Assembly (NCBI RefSeq): GCF_947490095.1
Contig: NZ_CANLFS010000002.1
Location: 186,001 to 250,000 of the forward strand
Length of the DNA stretch: 64,000 bases
Origin: an uncultured Halomonas sp.
GTDB taxonomy: Bacteria; Pseudomonadota; Gammaproteobacteria; Pseudomonadales; Halomonadaceae
Direction of reading: 5' to 3'
This document shows positions 53,370-62,116 of this stretch, piece after piece (the first letter of the stretch is position 1; every line of letters begins with the position of its first letter). The notes under the pieces were generated by a model that had not been told where the DNA came from, ran no database searches, and saw nothing but the letters and a program-made list of their open reading frames with translations. A program made the position numbers and the translations under genes.

Positions 53370-53400
53370 ACCACCTTGCATGGTGGTTTCTTCTTTTTCT
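53370..53400 (+). terminator. Rho-independent terminator before the 447-residue gene
   Basis: ACCACC-TTGCAT-GGTGGT is followed by TTCTTCTTTTTC. It ends the transcript of the HU-like gene, 20-30 bases before the next start codon. The next gene would need antitermination (RfaH) or its own promoter. Confidence 0.7.
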
Positions 53401-53419
53401 ATGAGGGTGCGGGTAAACG

Positions 53420-54763
53420 ATGCGGATAGAGACGACCCCCTGGTGCGATGAGGCGCCGCTTGCTACCTATCTCGAGGCGCTTGGGCTCAGCCAGCCGGAT
53501 ACCCAAAACGCGGCGGATGATGCTCATCCTGACCGCGGGGGAGCACCGCTATTGATGCATGCCTCCCTGGCCCTGACTCTGCAGCTGGCGATGGAGCGGG
53601 AGGTGCTGCTGGAAGCCGCGGTTGATGCCTGGAGCGAGGCGATAGAGGCGTTGATGAATCGCTACCGTCGGCGCAGGGCGTCTTCCTTGCTGGTTTCTCT
53701 GGAGGCGGCCCTGGCCGATCCGGAGGCGCTGGGCGAGGCGGCCGAGGCCAAGGGGCTGACATTGACCCTGCCCAAGGCGTGCGAATCGGTGACGGTGCCG
53801 GTGACGCCCTTCTACCAGCTGCTGGCGGAGACCCTGGTTCAGCAGCGTCCGGCACTGCAGGGGGCGGTGGCGCTGCTGGAGGCGCTCTCTCTACCGTTGG
53901 GCGAGGCGACGGCTGACGACGCCGTACTGGATCCGGCACTGGCCTGGCAGGAACAGCGAGAAGGCCTCAAGGCCGCGGCCGAGTTACCGGTTCTGCGCGA
54001 GGCGCTGGAACAAGCCCAGAGCGAGCAGGAAACATTGCAGGCTCGGCTTGGCCAAGCCGAGGAAACAGCGGCAGAGAAAGCCCAGGTGGTCACGCAGCAG
54101 CAGGCCACGTTGCAGGCCCTGCAGGACGATCAGGCGCGGGTCGAGCAGGCGCTGGAGGAGGCCACCGAGCGTGCCGACAGTCAGCTGCAGCAGCTTCGCC
54201 AGCGTGTGAAGACGCTGGAAACGGAAAATGAGGAACATCAGCAGCAGGCCGATATACACCAGCAGCGGGCGCAGCATTATCGGCAGCAGACCGAGACTCG
54301 CCACCAAGACGTGCAGCGCTACAGCGAGCAGGCCCAGGCGAGTCGTCAAGAGGTTGCCCGCCTGCAAACGGCCCTCAAGCAGCTGCAGCAGGAGCATGGC
54401 CAACTGCGCAAGCGCCTCCAGCAGGCCACCGCGCTGCCGGCTCGACCCGTGAACGACGAGCCCCCGGTGGCCAGCCCTTCCCACCGCGAGGAGCTGCGCT
54501 GCCTGCGCGAATCCGAGTGGTTCGACCCGGAGTGGTACCGGCAGGAGTATCCGGATGTGCGCGCGAGTGACGCCGACCCGGCGGAGCACTATCTGCTCTA
54601 TGGCGCCCGCCTGGGGCGCAACCCCAGCCCACACTTCCTGACCGATGCCTATCTGCAGCGCTATCCGGATGTGGCGAAAACCGGTGCGAACCCACTGGTT
54701 CACTATCTGCTGCATGGCCGTGCGGAAGGCCGTGAGGCGGTGGCCGTTGGTGAGCCGCAGTAG
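53420..54763 (+). CDS. Coiled-coil protein ending in a YPDV-repeat module
   Basis: The product is 447 residues. Residues 1-185 are helical without a known motif. Residues 195-345 are a long coiled coil rich in Gln and Glu (LEEATERADSQLQQLRQRVK). Residues 360-440 repeat the YPDV module of the 148-residue protein at 40226 (WFDPEWYRQEYPDVRASDAD; YLQRYPDVAKTGANPLVHYL). It may be a scaffold that brings glycosyltransferases together. No signal peptide or membrane span is visible. Confidence 0.65.
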   Translation: MRIETTPWCDEAPLATYLEALGLSQPDTQNAADDAHPDRGGAPLLMHASLALTLQLAMEREVLLEAAVDAWSEAIEALMNRYRRRRASSLLVSLEAALADPEALGEAAEAKGLTLTLPKACESVTVPVTPFYQLLAETLVQQRPALQGAVALLEALSLPLGEATADDAVLDPALAWQEQREGLKAAAELPVLREALEQAQSEQETLQARLGQAEETAAEKAQVVTQQQATLQALQDDQARVEQALEEATERADSQLQQLRQRVKTLETENEEHQQQADIHQQRAQHYRQQTETRHQDVQRYSEQAQASRQEVARLQTALKQLQQEHGQLRKRLQQATALPARPVNDEPPVASPSHREELRCLRESEWFDPEWYRQEYPDVRASDADPAEHYLLYGARLGRNPSPHFLTDAYLQRYPDVAKTGANPLVHYLLHGRAEGREAVAVGEPQ

Positions 54764-54821
54764 TTTTCAAGCCAATTTATTTAACTAACGCCTATGTCGT
54801 AGTAGGAGAGCGGAGACATTC

Positions 54822-57800
54822 ATGGATGTAATCCTGCACATCGGGGCTGGCCAGGGCGGGCAGCTGGAAGAGTGGTTAGCCAGCGGGGCCCAGCGAATCG
54901 TGCTCTTCGAACCTCACCCGGGGCTTGCCAAGCGGCTGACCCGCGCCTGGAAAGGGAAGCCCAGTGTCAGCGTGGTGCCGCGGGCCATTGCCGCTGAAGC
55001 GGGGGCTCGCACGCTGCAAGAGTACAACCTGCCGGAGGCCAACAGCCTGCGCGCGCCCACGGCACTCAAGCGGCTCTTCCCGGGGTTGAAGCACATCAAC
55101 GATTACCCGGTGCAGGCCATTACCCCCGACCAGATGATGGCGGAATACGGCCCGGCAGAGAATGCCTCCGCCAGCCTGGTGATCGAGGCTCCAGGGGAAG
55201 CCCATGCCATCCTGCAGCCCTTGATGGAAAACGACCTTCTGGATCGCTTCGCCGAGCTGAGCATCAGCATGACGGTAGTCCCCTGCTATCAGGGCAGCGT
55301 GGCCTCTGAGCAGACCCTGGAAGCCCTGCGTGACTACGGCTTCGATGTGGTGAGCCATGATGACCAGGACCCCGATTGGCCGCACTGGGTGTTGCAGCGT
55401 AATCCGTTGAAGGTCGAGCTCAAGAAGCTTCAGCATCGGCTTAGCCAGGCTGAGCAGGAGAAAGCGCAGGCCGGGCAGTATTCGCGCCAGCTGGAACAGC
55501 AACTGGCCGAGCAGCAGGCAGCCAAGAAGACGCTAGAGCAGGAGTACAAGACACAGCAGCAGGCCCGGGAAAGCGAGCAGGCCAAGGCCCGGCAGGAGCA
55601 CGAGGGCCTTAAGAAGCAACTGGCCGAGCAGCAGGCAGCCAAGAAGGCGCTAGAGCAGGAGTACAAGACACAGCAGCAGGCCCGGGAAAGCGAGCAGGCC
55701 AAGGCTCAGCAGGAACACGACGGCCTTAAGAAGCAACTGGCTGAGCAGCAAGCAGCGAAGAAGACGCTAGAGCAGGAGTACGAGAAGCAGCAGCAGGCCC
55801 GGGAAAGCGAGCAGACCAAGGCCCAACAGGAGCACGACGGCCTTAAGAAGCAACTGGCCGAGCAGCAGGCAGCGAAGAAGGCGCTAGAGCAGGAGTATAA
55901 GACGCAGCAGCAGGCGCTTGGGAAAGCGCAGGAGAAATTCCAGAAAACTCATGGTTTCTTCAGAGCCCGCAAGGAGCAGGCCCTTGAGGGCGAAAAGACC
56001 ATCAAGGCGCTCCGGGCCGAACACAGCCGTCTCGAGAAAGCCAACACCGGCCTGCAGGAAGAACTGACTGCGCTCAAGGCGGAGCTGAGTGAAAAGAGCA
56101 CCCAATCTGCCAGCCTGGATAAGGAGGAGCCACCTAGGCCCCCCGGTGTGCTGAGCCTGAATTCCACCCTGGCGCTACCCAAAAAAGAATCACCGCAATG
56201 GCACAGCATCTCGGTTCTGCCGGGCCAGAGGCTAGTCATCAGGGCAGCTACCGAACATCGTAATATCAAAGTAGCCGGCAAGCGCAAGGCAGTGCTGCTG
56301 TTCAAGAGCTTTGATGACCAGGGCAAGGAACTGAATAGCCCCTGTGGGAGCATCCCGAGATCTAGCGTTTTTGAGACTCATTTCAAGTATCTTCTCGATA
56401 CTCAAGGTCAGATGCGTGAGCTGCATGTGTTCAGCGTACCTGAAGGCGTCAGTGAGATTCGCTTGGGCCTGGCACAATTTAACACTTTGCCAAAAGAGCA
56501 AATTCTGCTCAAGAAGCTGAGCGTAAAACCGAAGCTAGATTTTGTAGAGCCTGATAAACCAGAGACAGCCACGGCTGAGAGTGTCTGTAGGCTGGCTCCT
56601 CAGGGATCACTGAAGCTGCCGCCACGCGCCGCTCACCCGGCCCTGGCCAGTACTGCTCATCAAGTGCTCTACTGCCTGCATCAGTCCGTGCCGCACGCCA
56701 CCAATGGGTACGCCACGCGCTCCCACGGTATTGCTACGGGGCTTCGCCAGGCCGGTTTTAACATCAGTGCAACAACACGTCCCGGCTTCCCGTGGGATGC
56801 CGGTGCCACCGACTTGAACACGCCTCAGCACTCGGTAGAGGTGGAAGGCATCACCTATCTGGCGGTAGAGGGTTCAAATCTGGCCAAGACCCCGCTGGAT
56901 CACTACCTGGAGGAAGCCGCCGAGCACTTCGAGAGCCAGGCCAGAGCCTGTAGCGCCGAGGTAATTGCTGCGGCATCCAACCACATTACTGCGCTACCTG
57001 CGTTGATAGCGGCTCGACGGCTGGGGCTTCCCTTTGTGTACGAAGTACGCGGGCTGTGGGAAGTGACCCAAGCCTCCAATCAGCCGGCATGGGCCGAATC
57101 TGAGCATTATCAGCTGATGCGCCAACTGGAGCAGCAGACTGCCCGTGAGGCGGACTGGGTGATCGCGCTGACCGACGAACTCGCCGACGAGCTAGTCAGT
57201 TGGGGAGTGTCCCGCGAGCGTATAGAAGTGGTCCCCAACGCAGTAAACGCCGAGCGCTTTCAGCCTATGGCGCCTGATGCTGCTATTGCCAAGGAGCTCA
57301 ACCTGCAGGCAGGCGTGCCGGTGATCGGCTATGCGGGTAGTGCAGTGGCTTATGAGGGCTTGGAACTCCTGGTGGAGGCCATGGCCAAGCTCAAGCAGAG
57401 CGGTCAGGCCTTTACCTTTGTGCTGGTGGGCGATGGTAAGATAATCGACACCGTCAAGGCCAAGGCCAAGGAACTGGGAATTGAAGGCGAGTGCCGTTTT
57501 ACGGGCCGAGTTCCCTTCGAGCAGGTGCCACGTTACCTCTCGTGCATGGATATCCTGCCCATCCCGCGCCTGTCATCAGCGGTTACCGAAATGGTTTCCG
57601 CGCTCAAGCCACTGGAAGCCATGGCCATGGGCAAGGCCGTAGTGCTCTCGGATGTATCGCCCCACGGCGTAATGGCTGGCGTCAATGGTGAGCGTGCCAG
57701 ACTCTTTACCAAGGACAGCGCCGAGTCTCTGAGTGACGCACTTCAAGCGCTGATTGATAATCCTGAAGAGCGACAGCGGCTGGGGCAGGCGGCTCGAGCC

Positions 57801-59969
57801 TGGATTGAACAGGAACGTACCTGGGATAAGGTGGCGTTGAAGTATGCCGAGGGAGTTGAGCGTGTCAGGAGTGAACGCTTGGCGATGCTTAGCGCGGAAG
57901 CGCTCTCATCTCCGCTGCCTGCTAGGGAGGCACCGGCAGAATCTTCCTCTGACGCCACCTCTGCCACATCGTCATCATCCCAGCCCCGCCTCGGGGTCCT
58001 CAGCCGACCGGAAATCATCGAGCTGCCCCAGAAGGACCCTATCTGGTACAGCGTTTCTGTGAAGCCCGGCCAGGCACTGATCATCGAAGCCGCCGCCGAA
58101 TATCGTAACGTCAAGGGCGCGCAGAACCGCAAGGCGGTGTTGCTGATCAATGGCTACGATGCCGACGGCAATCGCGTGGATACGCCCTGCGGCAAGATGG
58201 CCAAATCCGGCCACCTCAAGGCCTACTTCAAATATCTGCCCTGTACCCAGAATCAGATTCAGGAGCTGCATACCTTCACCGTTCCCGATGGCATCAGCGA
58301 GATCCGGGTGGGAATGTGTGGTTTCAACAAGAAAGACGACGAGCAGGTGATGCTGCGCGAGCTCAGCGTCAAGCCCAAGCCGGACAAGTCTCAACCTACC
58401 CAGTTCGTGCCGCCCAGCGCTCAGGCCGCCGAGATCAGTATCCTTGGCTGGCCGGAACAGCCGCCCAACGGTAAGCCCTATGTGATCGGCATCATGGATG
58501 AGTTCACCACCGGTTGTTTCGAACAGGACGTCAACCTGATCCAGGCCCGGCCGGATAACTGGTATGCCCTGGCGGAGAAGTACCAGCCTGAGTTCTTCTT
58601 TATTGAGAGTGCTTGGAAGGGCAACTACGGCAGCTGGCAGTACCGGGTAGCGGATTACGCCAACAAGCCGGGCCAGGAAGTGGCGCATATTTGCCAGTAC
58701 GCGCGCGAGAAGGGGATTCCCACGCTGTTCTGGAACAAGGAAGATCCGGTTCATCACCAGAAATTCATGTGCAGCGCCAAGCTGGTGGATCATATCTTCA
58801 CCACCGACGCCAATATGAAGAACTCCTACCAGGCGAAGACCGGCAACCCCAACGTGCATGCCTTACCCTTTGCCGCTCAGCCGGTGCTGCATAAACCGGC
58901 GCCATTAGCCGGGCGCAAGCCGCGCGCTTGCTTTGCCGGCAGCTGGTATGGCAACCGTCATGCCGAGCGCGGCGAAGCCATGCGCTGGCTGCTGCAGGCG
59001 GCCAACCGTCATGGCCTGGATATCTTTGACCGCAATCATGGTACCGGTATCTTTCCCTTTCCCGATGAATACCAGGCGGGTATCAGGGGGAGCCTACCCT
59101 ACAAGGCGCTGTGCGATGAATACAGCCGCTATCGCGTGTTCCTTAATGTCAACTCGGTGACCGATTCACCCACGATGTTCTCGCGTCGGGTCTTCGAACT
59201 GATGGCCTGCGGTACGCCGGTGGTCAGCACCTACGCCAAGGGCATCGATAACCTGTTCAACTCTGATGCGGTGTGGCTGGTCAACAGTGAAGACGAGGCC
59301 GATGAGGCCCTGCACACCCTGATGATCGACGATGCTGAGTGGCGCCGTCGTAGCCTGGCCGGCATTCGCGAGGTGTTCGCCAAGCACACCTACGCTCACC
59401 GCCTGAATGACATTTTCGATCATTTGGGTATCGAAACGCGTTTGCCTATTGACCCGGCGGTGGCCCTGGTGGCGGAGGCGCGTAGCAAGGAAGAGCTGGA
59501 AGCGTTGGATAGGGTCGCCAGGCGCCAAAGTTACCGTCATTTCCAGCTGGGGGTTGCCTGCCCGCCGGGATTGGCGCAGTTGGCTGGCTCGCTCTCCGAC
59601 AATATCACCCTGTTAGAACCGGGCCAAAAGGCCGCCTGGCTGGCCGAGCAGCAAGCACAATGCCCCGTTGCGGGTTGGCTGTCACCGCGTAGCCATTACG
59701 GCGAGCATTATCTGCGTGACCTGACCAACGCCAGCCTCTACGAGCCCGATGCCAGTGGCTGGGCCAAGGGGCTCGACCAGGATGTCTTTAGCTATGGTGA
59801 GCAGGCGTGTCTGGCCGGGGCGCTGTGGAAGATTCAGGCATTTCTTGAACAGCCTTTCCAGGCCGGGCCGGATAAAACCCTGACCCACCCGGCTCTTTAT
59901 CTGGCCGACAGTGACCAATTCAAGACCGATACGGTGGCTCAGCAGCAAACGGTGGGAGTAACAGCATGA
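54822..59969 (+). CDS. Giant modular glycosyltransferase (1715 residues)
   Basis: Domains in order: an FkbM-like methyltransferase fold at 1-200 (ILHIGAGQGG; VLFEPHP), where the usual IDVEGAE motif reads IEAPGEA; a coiled coil at 195-425 with a 39-residue tandem repeat; a beta-rich module at 439-572; a GT4 glycosyltransferase at 600-1020 (VIGYAGSAVAYEGLELLVEA; ALKPLEAMAMGKAVVLSDVS); a second beta-rich module at 1053-1186; a CgeB-like transferase at 1206-1540 (PRACFAGSWYGNRH; FSRRVFELMACGTPVVSTYA); and a 170-residue tail. AGGAGA lies upstream of the ATG. It overlaps the next gene by four bases. It is likely a cytoplasmic enzyme that builds or caps the capsule. Confidence 0.82.
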   Translation: MDVILHIGAGQGGQLEEWLASGAQRIVLFEPHPGLAKRLTRAWKGKPSVSVVPRAIAAEAGARTLQEYNLPEANSLRAPTALKRLFPGLKHINDYPVQAITPDQMMAEYGPAENASASLVIEAPGEAHAILQPLMENDLLDRFAELSISMTVVPCYQGSVASEQTLEALRDYGFDVVSHDDQDPDWPHWVLQRNPLKVELKKLQHRLSQAEQEKAQAGQYSRQLEQQLAEQQAAKKTLEQEYKTQQQARESEQAKARQEHEGLKKQLAEQQAAKKALEQEYKTQQQARESEQAKAQQEHDGLKKQLAEQQAAKKTLEQEYEKQQQARESEQTKAQQEHDGLKKQLAEQQAAKKALEQEYKTQQQALGKAQEKFQKTHGFFRARKEQALEGEKTIKALRAEHSRLEKANTGLQEELTALKAELSEKSTQSASLDKEEPPRPPGVLSLNSTLALPKKESPQWHSISVLPGQRLVIRAATEHRNIKVAGKRKAVLLFKSFDDQGKELNSPCGSIPRSSVFETHFKYLLDTQGQMRELHVFSVPEGVSEIRLGLAQFNTLPKEQILLKKLSVKPKLDFVEPDKPETATAESVCRLAPQGSLKLPPRAAHPALASTAHQVLYCLHQSVPHATNGYATRSHGIATGLRQAGFNISATTRPGFPWDAGATDLNTPQHSVEVEGITYLAVEGSNLAKTPLDHYLEEAAEHFESQARACSAEVIAAASNHITALPALIAARRLGLPFVYEVRGLWEVTQASNQPAWAESEHYQLMRQLEQQTAREADWVIALTDELADELVSWGVSRERIEVVPNAVNAERFQPMAPDAAIAKELNLQAGVPVIGYAGSAVAYEGLELLVEAMAKLKQSGQAFTFVLVGDGKIIDTVKAKAKELGIEGECRFTGRVPFEQVPRYLSCMDILPIPRLSSAVTEMVSALKPLEAMAMGKAVVLSDVSPHGVMAGVNGERARLFTKDSAESLSDALQALIDNPEERQRLGQAARAWIEQERTWDKVALKYAEGVERVRSERLAMLSAEALSSPLPAREAPAESSSDATSATSSSSQPRLGVLSRPEIIELPQKDPIWYSVSVKPGQALIIEAAAEYRNVKGAQNRKAVLLINGYDADGNRVDTPCGKMAKSGHLKAYFKYLPCTQNQIQELHTFTVPDGISEIRVGMCGFNKKDDEQVMLRELSVKPKPDKSQPTQFVPPSAQAAEISILGWPEQPPNGKPYVIGIMDEFTTGCFEQDVNLIQARPDNWYALAEKYQPEFFFIESAWKGNYGSWQYRVADYANKPGQEVAHICQYAREKGIPTLFWNKEDPVHHQKFMCSAKLVDHIFTTDANMKNSYQAKTGNPNVHALPFAAQPVLHKPAPLAGRKPRACFAGSWYGNRHAERGEAMRWLLQAANRHGLDIFDRNHGTGIFPFPDEYQAGIRGSLPYKALCDEYSRYRVFLNVNSVTDSPTMFSRRVFELMACGTPVVSTYAKGIDNLFNSDAVWLVNSEDEADEALHTLMIDDAEWRRRSLAGIREVFAKHTYAHRLNDIFDHLGIETRLPIDPAVALVAEARSKEELEALDRVARRQSYRHFQLGVACPPGLAQLAGSLSDNITLLEPGQKAAWLAEQQAQCPVAGWLSPRSHYGEHYLRDLTNASLYEPDASGWAKGLDQDVFSYGEQACLAGALWKIQAFLEQPFQAGPDKTLTHPALYLADSDQFKTDTVAQQQTVGVTA
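55501..55914 (+). repeat. 117-bp in-frame tandem repeat coding coiled coil
   Basis: Units start at 55501, 55618, 55735 and 55852, each 117 bases (39 residues, core QLAEQQAAKKTLEQEY), the fourth incomplete. Copies are nearly identical, so copy number is likely to vary between strains and change the length of the coiled coil. Confidence 0.93.
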
Positions 59970-62107
59970 CGCAGCGTGTACTCATTTGCGGTAACCCCGA
60001 CCCCAACTATATCGATGGTTCCTCCATCTGGGCGCAAACCATTGCCCTGGCGACATCGGCAGCCGGCGCTCAAGTGGATTTTCTGGCGCGTAGTACACCG
60101 CAGCGCGACGAGCTCTATGGCCCCTTAAAGGCCGCCGCTAACCTCACCATTATTGATGGCAGCGACCGTCAACACTGGAAGGGTAAAGGCTTTGCCCGCG
60201 TTACCCCGGTGATGCTGGGGGAGCTGGCCATTCGCCTGGATCGTGCTCAGCCCTACGACGTGATCATCGTGCGTGGCCTGGAGATCGCCACTCAGCTGCT
60301 GGAGGCCCCGGACGTACTGGCTCGCTGCTGGATGTATCTCACCGATATTCCCCAGGCGGTAGCCGATTATGCGCCCGACCAGCGCCTGAACATGCAGCGT
60401 ATTGCCCATGGCTGTCAGCGTCTGCTGTGTCAGACGCAAGGCTTCAAGGCGCTGTGGCAGGCTCTGGTGGCCGACCTGGATACGACCAAGGTACGGCTCT
60501 ATACCCCGGTGATTCCGGATCTTCCCGAGGCATTACCGCTGCTGCATCAGCGTCCTCAACGGGCCGTTTATGCCGGCAAGTTCAAGAGCGACTGGATGAC
60601 GCTGGAGATGACCCAGTGTTGGCCTGCCGTTCATGGTGAACTGCCGAGCAGCGAACTGGTGATGATCGGCGACAAGATCCACGATGTGCCGGAAGAAAGG
60701 GCAGGCTATAAGCAAGAGATGCAGCAGGCGCTGGAAAGCACCGCCGGTTTACGTTGGTTGGGTGCCCAGCCACGCGAGGCTGTGCAGCAGCAGTTACGCC
60801 AGGCCCGGGTGGGGCTCTCCTGGCGTGATGAGAGCATGAACGACACCGTAGAGTACTCTACCAAGATCCTCGAGTACGGCGGGGCCGGCTGTGCCGCCAT
60901 TCTTAATCGTAATCCGCTCCATGAGGAGCTACTGGGCGAGGACTACCCGCTGTATGCTAACAGCACGGCGGAGTTCGCCAGCCAGCTGACCCGGGCATTG
61001 AGTGAGCCGCAGGTTACCCAGCAGGCCGCCGATGCCCTGAAACGACTGGCCGAACGGCATACCTTCTCCACCCGGGTGGAAGAAATACGCCAGTGGCTGG
61101 GAGAAGCCCCCGAGGCGCCTAAGCCGATAATCAAAACCAAGGTGCTGGTCGCCGGTCACGATCTCAAGTTCTTCACCCTGCTCCAGAAGAAGCTGGAGGC
61201 CACAGGCCAGTTCGAGTTCCTGACTGACCAGTGGCAGGGTCACAATAAGCACGACGAAGCCAAGAGCCTTGCCCTGCTGGAGCAGGCCGATGTGATCTTC
61301 TGCGAGTGGTGCCTGGGTAACCTCAAGTGGTACTCGCAGCATAAGAAGCCCGGTCAGCGGCTGGTGGCGCGCTTTCACGCCCAGGAAGCCCGGACTCCCT
61401 ATATGGGTGAGGCCAACTGGGACAATATCGACCATATCAGTTTCGTCAGTGAGCATACCCGCCGACAGGCGCTGGAAGTATTCAGGGGCTTCCCGTTCGA
61501 CAAGACTTCAGTGATTCCCAACTATCTGGATGACACCAAATTCACGCCCAAGAAGAAGACCGGAGAGGCTCGGTTTACGCTGGGCATCGTTGGCGTCGCA
61601 CCCAAGAGTAAGCGGCTGGATCGTGCTGTCGACCTACTGGAAGCCCTGCTGGAAGAGGATGATCGCTACTGCTTGCGGGTGAAGGGCAAACATCCGCTCG
61701 ACTACGGCTGGTTACTCAAGCGCGAAGATGAATTGGCTTACTACCGCAATGTCTTCGAGCGCATCAACAGCAATCCCAAGCTACGGCATAAAGTGATGTT
61801 TGATCCTCCTGGTGACGACGTCAACGAATGGTTCACCATGGTAGGCTTTATTCTCTCGCCGTCAGACTTCGAATCCTTCCATATGGCCATCGGCGAAGGA
61901 ATGCTGACCGGTGCCACGCCGATCATCTGGGATTGGGATGGGGCTGCGGAGATTTGGGGGGATAAATACGTGATCCGCTCACTCCAGGGCGCCAAGCAAG
62001 CCGTGCTCAACGGCGAGCCGACCAAAGAGCTGGCAGCCGAGCTTATGAGTGCCATGTCGTCGCAGGATATCTGCCAACACTGGCAACAAGTGATTCAAGA
62101 GAGTTAA
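59966..62107 (+). CDS. Two-domain GT-B glycosyltransferase (713 residues)
   Basis: Residues 1-385 form one transferase (YIDGSSIWAQTIALATS; AVYAGKFKSDWMTLEMTQCW; EYSTKILEYGGAGCAAILNR) and 390-713 a second (KVLVAGHDLKFF; VIFCEWCLGNLKWYS; LSPSDFESFHMAIGEGMLTG). Both match, in the same order, the last two domains of the 1460-residue protein at 43409, but here the DNA is GC-rich. It overlaps the previous gene by ATGA, so the two are made together. Confidence 0.82.
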   Translation: MTQRVLICGNPDPNYIDGSSIWAQTIALATSAAGAQVDFLARSTPQRDELYGPLKAAANLTIIDGSDRQHWKGKGFARVTPVMLGELAIRLDRAQPYDVIIVRGLEIATQLLEAPDVLARCWMYLTDIPQAVADYAPDQRLNMQRIAHGCQRLLCQTQGFKALWQALVADLDTTKVRLYTPVIPDLPEALPLLHQRPQRAVYAGKFKSDWMTLEMTQCWPAVHGELPSSELVMIGDKIHDVPEERAGYKQEMQQALESTAGLRWLGAQPREAVQQQLRQARVGLSWRDESMNDTVEYSTKILEYGGAGCAAILNRNPLHEELLGEDYPLYANSTAEFASQLTRALSEPQVTQQAADALKRLAERHTFSTRVEEIRQWLGEAPEAPKPIIKTKVLVAGHDLKFFTLLQKKLEATGQFEFLTDQWQGHNKHDEAKSLALLEQADVIFCEWCLGNLKWYSQHKKPGQRLVARFHAQEARTPYMGEANWDNIDHISFVSEHTRRQALEVFRGFPFDKTSVIPNYLDDTKFTPKKKTGEARFTLGIVGVAPKSKRLDRAVDLLEALLEEDDRYCLRVKGKHPLDYGWLLKREDELAYYRNVFERINSNPKLRHKVMFDPPGDDVNEWFTMVGFILSPSDFESFHMAIGEGMLTGATPIIWDWDGAAEIWGDKYVIRSLQGAKQAVLNGEPTKELAAELMSAMSSQDICQHWQQVIQES

Positions 62108-62116
62108 CCAACCCCT

